From Phalacrocorax aristotelis (Eukaryota; Chordata; Aves; Suliformes; Phalacrocoracidae), in contig NC_134280.1 in NCBI RefSeq assembly GCF_949628215.1, forward strand, positions 51,920,621 to 51,984,620: a stretch of 64,000 bases of DNA, read 5' to 3'. Shown one piece after another: positions 57,514-64,000 of this stretch. How positions within the stretch are numbered: the stretch's first letter is position 1; each line of letters begins with the position of its first letter. The notes under the pieces were generated by a model. The model saw nothing but the letters and a program-made list of their open reading frames with translations. It ran no database searches and was not told the DNA's origin. The translations under genes were made by a program, and so were the position numbers.

Positions 57514-60472
57514 TTCACAGAATCACAAGTTGGAAGGGACCTCAGGGATCATCTAGTACAACCTTTCTAGGAAGAGCGCAGTTTAGACAAGATGGCGCAG
57601 CACCCCGTCCAGACAACTCTTGAAGGTGTCCAACGTGGCCGAGTCAACCACTTCCCTGGGGAGATTATTCCAATGGTTGACTGTCCTCACTGTGAAAAAT
57701 TTCCCTCTCATGTCCAATCGCAATCTCCCCAAGAGCAACTTGTGTCTATTCCCCCTTGTGATCTCCGTGTGACTCCATGTAAAAAGGGAGTCTCCATCAT
57801 CTTTGTAACTACCCCTTAAGTACTGGTACATAGTGACAAGATCCCCTCTAAGCCTCCTTTTCTCAAGGCTGAACAAACCCAGTTCTCTCAACCTATCCTC
57901 ACATGGCCGGCTTCCCACTCCTTTGATCATCTTGGTGGCCCTTCTCTGGACCCCTTCCAGCCTGTCCACATCCTTTTTGTATAGCGGGGACCAGAACTGT
58001 ACACAGTACTCCAGGTGTGGCCTGACAAGTGCTGAGTAGAGTGGGATAATGACTTCTTTCTCTCTGCTGGCAATGTCCTTTTTGATGCAGCCCAGCATCC
58101 TGTTGGCCGCCTTGGCTGCAGCAGCACACTGTTTGCTTGTGTTGAGCTTCATGTCCACCAGGCCCCCCAGGTCCCTTTCCACAGAGCTGCTCTCCAGCCA
58201 GGTGGATCCCAGTCCGTGCTGCATTCCTGGATTATGTTTTCCCAGGTGCAAGACCTTATACTTCTCCTTGTTGAACTTCATAAGGTTCTTGCTGGTCCTG
58301 CAGAGCATCTCTCCCTTCTGGAGTGTCTACTTCCCCTCTCAGTTTGGTGTCATCTGCAAACTTCATCAGGCTACACTTGATGCCGTTATCCAGATCACTT
58401 ATGAAGATGTTGAATAACATTGGGCCCAATATCCGTCCCTGGGGGACCCCACTTGTAACAGGTTACCAGTTTGAAAAAGAGCTATTTACCACCACCCTTT
58501 GGGTGCGGCCTGTCAGCCAGTTCCCCACTCACTGCACAGACCACTTGTCTAGGCCATAACGCATTAATTTCTCCAGGAGGAGACTGTGGGGCACAGTATC
58601 AAAGGCCTTGGAGAAGTTCCAGGTAGACAATGTCCACTGCCCGCCCCATGTCAACCAGGCAAGTCACTTTGTCGTAGAAGACCACCAGGTTTTTCCAAGC
58701 ACGATCTGCCTTTAGTGAAGCCATGTTGGCTTTTCCCAATCACGTGCTTCATTTGACTTGTGATGGCCCTCAGGAGGATTTGTTCCATAACTTTCCCAGG
58801 GATTGAAATAAGGCTGATGGGCCTATAGTTACCCGGATCCTCCCTCGAGCTTTTCTTGTAGATAGGGGTAACATTTGCCTTTCTCCAGTCCTCTGGGGCA
58901 TCCCCCGTTCTCCATGACTTCTGAAAGATTATGAAGAGTGGCCTTGCGGTGATGTCAGCCAGCTCTCTCAACACCCTTGGGTGGATGGCGTCAGGGCCTA
59001 TTGGTTTGTAGGGGTCAAGCTCCTGTAATAATTCATATACTAACTCTTCCTTCACTGATGATGGGTTGGTGTTTGGATCAATCGGCAATTTTGTTCCCAA
59101 AGCCTGGGACCCAACGGTGCTGGTAAAGACAGAGGTGAAGAAAGTGTTGAGGACCTCTGCATCATTTCAGCATTGTTGGTGATTGACTCTCCTTTTCTGT
59201 TTAACAGTGCACCTATGTGTTCCTTCTTTTTCTGCTTGTGGTTGACATACCTGAAGAAACCTTTCTTGTTATTTTTGACATCTACACCCACTTTCAATTC
59301 GAGCTGGGCTTTTGCTTTTCTAGCTGCATCTCTGCACACTCCGACAATGCCCTTGTAGCTCTCAATGGATAATCTTCCACTTCTCCATCTCTGGTATGCT
59401 TCCCTTTTGGACTTGAGTAGACCCAGGAGATCATGGTTGAGCCAAGGGGGCCTCTTGCTCTGCTTACTTCCCTTTCCTTTGTAGGGGTTAAATTGGCTTT
59501 GTGCTTCCAGTAGAGAGTTCTTGAAGAACTCCCAGCACTCACTAGCTCCTTTGTCTTCCATGGAAGCTTCCTATCGAATCCCTCCCAATGATCCCTGAGT
59601 GAACTGAAGTTTGCTCTTCTAAAATCCAGAACCCTTGTCTTAAAGCTGACCTTCAGCATGCTCAGCAGGATCCCAAACTCCACAATATTATGATCACTGC
59701 AGCTAAGGTTGTCATTAACCGAGATATTACAAAGCAGGTTTTCTCTGTTTGTAAATAGTAAGTCCAGCAGTGCCTCATTCTGGTTTGGCACATCTAACAT
59801 TTGTATCAGGAAACGGTCCTCTACACATTCCAGGAACTTGGTGGATGACATGCGAGCTGCTGTATTGTTCTTCCAGCAGATGTCTGGGTAGCTCTAGTCA
59901 CACATAAGGACCAGGTTCTGTTGGCCAGAAGCTTGCTTTAGTGCCCTAAGTATTGCTTCGTCGGCATTGTCATCATGGTTAGGAGGTCAGTAGCAGATGC
60001 CCATTGTGAGGTCCTGCTTGGAGACGACCCCTTTGACTTTAGCCCAGAGGCATTTGATAAAGCAGTCACAATCACTGTAGTTGACTTCAATACATTCAAG
60101 GTGTTCCTTAATGTAGAGTGCCACTACTCCACCTTGTCTGCCTTTATGAAAGAGCCTATAACTGTCCATCGTGATTCTCCAGTCATTTGAGTTGTCCCAC
60201 CATGTTTCAGTTACTCCTATGATGTCATACCCTTCTGAGTGGGCACGGATCTCCAGTTCCTCCTGTTCGTTACCTAGACTGTGTGCATTTGTATACATAC
60301 ACTTGAGGTGATTACTCTTCTGTTTCACCTCTTGGGAGACATCTAAGGAACATTTGTCACCACACTGCTTGGCCTGACTTACTCCCCTGTTGGACGTGCT
60401 GGTGTGAGCATTTTTGCAACAGATCCCACTCCCCAAGTCCTTCAGTTTAAAGCCCACCTCACCAAGTTAGCC
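57514..60472 (-). mobile_element. CR1 LINE, nearly complete ORF2 region, decayed, minus strand
   Basis: This is about 2.96 kb. In 5'-3' order on the minus strand are an endonuclease-like start (YTNAHSLGNEQEELE, GVTETWWDN), an SDHN block near 59.7 kb, a linker region with PPWLNHDLLGLL, and reverse transcriptase (GPDAIHPRVLREL, PIYKKSSREDPGNYRPISL, a KFADDT stretch near 58.35 kb). The ORF end is [15 protein letters not shown] and [13 protein letters not shown]. The reading changes frame several times and has stops. The 3' end is TTGTGATTCTGTGA near 57514. The 5' limit is approximate. Confidence 0.9.
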
Positions 60473-61879
60473 ATTTAACTTCTTGTTTTACAGTGCGTAT
60501 AGGTGAAAAGTGAATACAACTAAGGAAAAACAGCACTGTTTCGCTGTCCAGAAAAGCAGCGCTCTTGTACTGTTCCAAAAGTACTTGTGTACTTAAATGA
60601 CTGCAAAGTCAAGTCTTTCCCATATACTTGTTAAGAAAAAAATGTAGAAAATAATTTAAAACACATGCCTCTGAAAGTGGTAAAGACTTCATCAATTGGT
60701 ACTTAACTTTCAATTATAATTTGTTGGGGACAATGGCCTGAGACCTCCCTGTGTTGGCTTTATGCCTCTGGCATTCATTTTGATTAATATCTCAGATACT
60801 ATAGCTGTGGAGACCTCGGTTGGTGTCATTCACTCTTTGTATCCTGCCAACATGAGAGGCTGAGAAAGCCTGCCACTCCCACAGTTCTCTGAAGCATATC
60901 TGCTGCCCTGAAGGCAAACTTGGACAAAATACTTGAAGTGTTTCTGGAGTATAACATGTGCGGGGGAAAAAAAACCACACAAAACAAAGCAAGGCCCGCC
61001 ACTGTGAGAATATGCTCTCACATGATACCATGTTTTCCTTCCTGTGCATGGGAACACAGGGAAGGCAAACTCCATTTGCTCTCATCTCCCATTTTCTCTT
61101 CTCCTGCTCCTGAACACTGTGATGTTGATGCTGAACTCAAACTGGTTTGCATTCTGATCTCTGGAGCCATCTGGGCTGCACAGTTTGTTCTATAACACTT
61201 AATCCTAAATTCTGGCCATTTTAGCTACAGTGCTGACAGAAAAGAACAGAATGATACAATTCTGGAAGGAGAAACCATAGAGGGAATGTTTCCTTTATTC
61301 ATGTCTGTCTTCTATCTCTTGATACTTGTGTATGACTTTTTAATTAAAATTTCCCTCACACACTATAATTGTGAACAAAATCTGTGCAGTATCTCTTAAG
61401 GCCAAAGAGGAAGCCATTGATTCTCTCACAGTAGTGAGAATAAAGGTATTCCTTATTGCTATTTCTTGACTATTCATGGTGATCTCATATCAAAGTCTAG
61501 AGACAGATTAGACTTTATGCTGAACTAAATCCAAAGTTGGTGTTTGGTGTGCTCCTTTTTTCCCCAAGTAGAAAATGTTGATACAATATTTTTTATTTTT
61601 TTTTTTAATTCCTAACATATTTTGTTCCTCCGGATTGTATTTGTATGGAGAACATTGATGTGCAAAGATTTGGGAAAGCTTTTAGGCTTTAACAATTAAC
61701 CGGTGGTCCTTTTCTAAAGGAAATTCAGGAATTGCCCTGAATTATACATGAGCAGTTTTCCTGGGCAGTGTAAGGCATGTGCGGTTACCATTCAGAGTAT
61801 GTTTTCAAGCACTGCCGTATTCTTGGGTAAATTTAATGTATAAATTAATACTTTAAAATGTGGTTTGGGTTAGGTTTAA
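60473..61879. other. Intergenic sequence, nothing recognised
   Basis: Mixed AT-rich sequence with a poly-T run near 61590. The left part of the mitochondrial insertion may begin within its last few hundred bases, but I cannot fix the point. Confidence 0.4.
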
Positions 61880-62117
61880 GGGGATTTGTTTGTTGAGCGT
61901 TACACTGTCCAGTTGATGGAGATGACAGGGGTAGGATGGGTTATGCCCAGATGAATTTTGATGTGTGTAAGGCATGCATTAAAAGTATTTCCTGAGGTTA
62001 ATGTAATGTATAATGTGGAATATAAATGAATGCATAGGAGTACATAAAGCTATATAAATACTTACATAAAACAAGGTTCGGGGTTGGGGGGGGCGGATGG
62101 GGGGGTCCTGTTATGAA

Positions 62118-62187
62118 GTTCCTGTGGCTGAGGTTTATAAAGGCAGCTTTTCAGGCCGCAGAGCTCGGAGAAAGGCAAAGCAGGAAT
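62118..62187 (+). pseudogene. Mitochondrial tRNA-Glu fossil
   Basis: Acceptor arms GTTCCTG and CAGGAAT pair over 7 bp (one G-T). The anticodon loop TTTTCAG has TTC for Glu, on a GCAGC/GCCGC stem with one A-C mismatch. It lies 4 bp before the ND6 start, as expected in birds. Confidence 0.75.
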
Positions 62188-62191
62188 TGCT

Positions 62192-62668
62192 ATGACCTAT
62201 TTTGTTCTTTTTTGGAGGTTGTGTTTTGTTTTAGGTGGACTGGCAGTTGCATCTAGCCCTTCTCTATATTATGGGGTAGTAGGGTTAGTACTGGCATCAG
62301 TTATGGGTTGTGTTTGGGGGTTGTTGTGTTGTGTTGAGTTTGGGGGCCTCTTTTGCTGTGATGGTGTTGTTTATGGTTTATTTGGGTGGTATGTCAGTGG
62401 ATTTTGTATATTCTGTGTCTTTAACTGTTGATCCATTTCCTGCGGCTTGAGGGGATTGATGGGTTGTGGGTTATGATGGCAGATTTGTCTTGGTTGTTGT
62501 GGTTGGGATTGTCGTTGATGGGTTTGTTGAAGGTTGAAAGTTAGGAGTGGTTACTGTTGATGGTAGGGGGATGTTTTTAGTCCAGCTAGATTTTAGTGGG
62601 GTGGCCATGTTTTATTCATGTGGGGCAGGGATGTTTGTGGTAGCTGGGGGAGGATGTTTGTGGAGCAC
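62192..62668 (+). pseudogene. ND6: Mitochondrial ND6 pseudogene (numt), 3'-truncated
   Basis: It begins MTYFVLF and [15 protein letters not shown], followed by [12 protein letters not shown], the conserved start of avian NADH dehydrogenase subunit 6. A frameshift occurs between about 62310 and 62385. Then [13 protein letters not shown] and DPFP continue, with TGA codons at 62448, 62457 and 62535 at the places where Trp is expected (A-Trp-GD-Trp; EG-Trp). The segment [20 protein letters not shown] and [14 protein letters not shown] follows. The last ~25 residues are missing. It cannot be expressed under the nuclear code. Confidence 0.9.
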
Positions 62669-64000
62669 GTATTTTGACTTCATACAATACAGCAAAGTCA
62701 TGGAAAGCATTGCGTGTGAAAGCAGCTGGGGTTCAAATGTTTCTAGCTTAGCTAGAACTCAGTTCTTTAAGTCACATGAACAGGAAACAGCCTAAGATTT
62801 CCTAAGATTTCCTCATAACTGTCATGCAGCTGAGCAAAATCTGTCGTTTGCAATTAATGTTCAAACTGGACTTCGAAAAAATACAGTTATTTGCCACTTG
62901 TTACATCACAGCTTTATTAATTTAATAATCAGACATATTTTATTACCAGATATAGAAAGAAAAGCAAATATATTATATGAACCAGGAATCCATTAAGTAC
63001 AAACTTTGACCTCTACTGGTAAGGAAGTAAAATAAAACCTGTATTTACACAAGTATTAAGAGCTGGGAACAGGAAGTCAGTAGCAATCACGTTTAATTTG
63101 CCCTTTAATGCGTGTGTATTTTAGAACAGATAGTCTCCCATTAATGCTAATACTATGTATCTGTTGAGATAATACAGTCAAACGTATACTTTGTTTACCC
63201 TTTACCTGATACATTCTGATCTTTTTTCTTTTTTATGTGTTTTGTTGACTTGGATTTAAAAAAAAAGAGAAAGAAAAGAAAAAGAGATATTAGCTTTGGC
63301 AAACTCTTAGACTTCTGAATCATGATAAAGCACATTTGAAAAACATGACTTATGTCTTGTTCTGAAATTTGGAAATCTCTTTCCAGTTCTGAAGAAATGT
63401 TGTTATTGGGAGAATGAACCAAGGTTAAGGGTTTAAAAAGCAGGAAGGGATTAATGAAGGTAGTTTACTTGCATACAATTTCAAGAACAAAGGACAGTGT
63501 GGCTGTTTTTCCCATGGCCAGGGAGCACTATGTATGGAGAACTGTAATAAGATTGCATCCATAGAAATCATACATTCTCTTGCAGCAAGAATGAACAACT
63601 CACACCACTTTTGCATATCTCGACATTTGACTAGTAGAAATGTATGATCGAACTGCAGCTACAATTTGCAACTATTATTTACAGCTGCTTGGCCTCTCAG
63701 TCCAGACAGCTATATCTCTGTTACGTCTCTTTCTGTAAGCTGATCATTTAATGTACTAAGACTTCCCTGCATGCAGAGACTGGCAGTCATTTTGTCTTTG
63801 GTTTGGTTTTTTTTGGGGTGTGTGTGGTTTTTTTTAGATTTTTTTCTTTTTCATGTAAAATAAGGATGACCACACTATGTTTTCTTACAAAGATTTGACA
63901 TTTTTGTCCTCATTTCTTCACCCTAATACATGCTACAAATTCAGACCTGAAAGGTCTTTGCTTCTTTGCACAATTAAATATAATCAAATCTATACACTAT
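62669..64000. other. Intergenic sequence to the window edge, nothing recognised
   Basis: AT-rich unique sequence with short simple runs (A/G-rich near 63250-63285, GT/T runs near 63810-63850). No exon of a neighbouring mucin could be recognised on either strand. Confidence 0.5.

Larger units (their letters stand above)
61880..62668 (+). pseudogene. Nuclear mitochondrial insertion (numt): control region, tRNA-Glu, ND6
   Basis: The order control region, tRNA-Glu, ND6 read on plus equals the reverse complement of the avian ND6-tRNA-Glu-control region block. The control-region part is A/T-rich with ATGTATAATG-type words, then G-runs (62085-62107) that match the C-string at its tRNA-Glu end. GC skew flips sharply against the surroundings: G and T dominate, as on the mitochondrial strand that encodes ND6. 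The right break is inside the 3' part of ND6. The left break is uncertain. Confidence 0.85.

Overview
This is vertebrate nuclear DNA, almost certainly from a bird. The interspersed repeats are CR1 LINEs with the ATTCTATG-type 3' end, plus ERVL-type LTRs of the family common in avian genomes. The one gene present is split into small exons with canonical GT/AG borders. No bacterial operon, CRISPR array or nuclear RNA gene was seen.

Nearly everything from position 16 to about 43.7 kb (perhaps 46.0 kb) is one minus-strand gene, which I identify as MUC6, the gel-forming secreted mucin. I reconstructed 32 exons outside the array by translating the minus strand between splice sites. Every pair of neighbouring exons joins in a consistent reading phase. 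From 43.7 to 16.4 kb the exons encode the N-terminal D1-D2-D'-D3 assembly (VWD, C8 and TIL modules). It ends in the short Cys-rich block ([12 protein letters not shown]) that in MUC6 precedes the mucin domain. The signal-peptide exon was not found, and the C-terminus lies beyond position 1.

From 15.4 kb leftwards the gene becomes a series of Thr/Ser/Pro (PTS) exons, all in phase 1-1, alternating short (about 42-48 nt) and long (183-423 nt). At 9.47 kb this passes into a tandem array of a unit of about 1.4 kb, present seven times and running off the left edge. Each unit carries one 423-nt exon (about 62% S/T/P, no Cys) and one probable 42-nt linker exon, so each adds 155 residues of mucin domain. 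Introns are as conserved as exons, which indicates recent amplification or homogenisation. A diverged progenitor-like unit lies at 10.6-11.25 kb.

The introns hold a 546-bp CR1 segment (14.1 kb, minus) that is essentially identical to one at 21.9 kb (plus), several CR1 3' ends, a solo LTR with a 5-bp target duplication at 19.85-20.47 kb, and an older LTR of the same family at 26.7-27.3 kb. To the right of the gene (46-64 kb) I see no gene. This part holds a nearly complete but decayed CR1 (57.5-60.5 kb, minus) and a nuclear copy of mitochondrial DNA (about 61.9-62.7 kb) with control-region sequence, tRNA-Glu and ND6, the last still carrying TGA-Trp codons. By known synteny this flank would be the spacer between MUC6 and the divergent MUC2 gene, but no MUC2 exon is visible.
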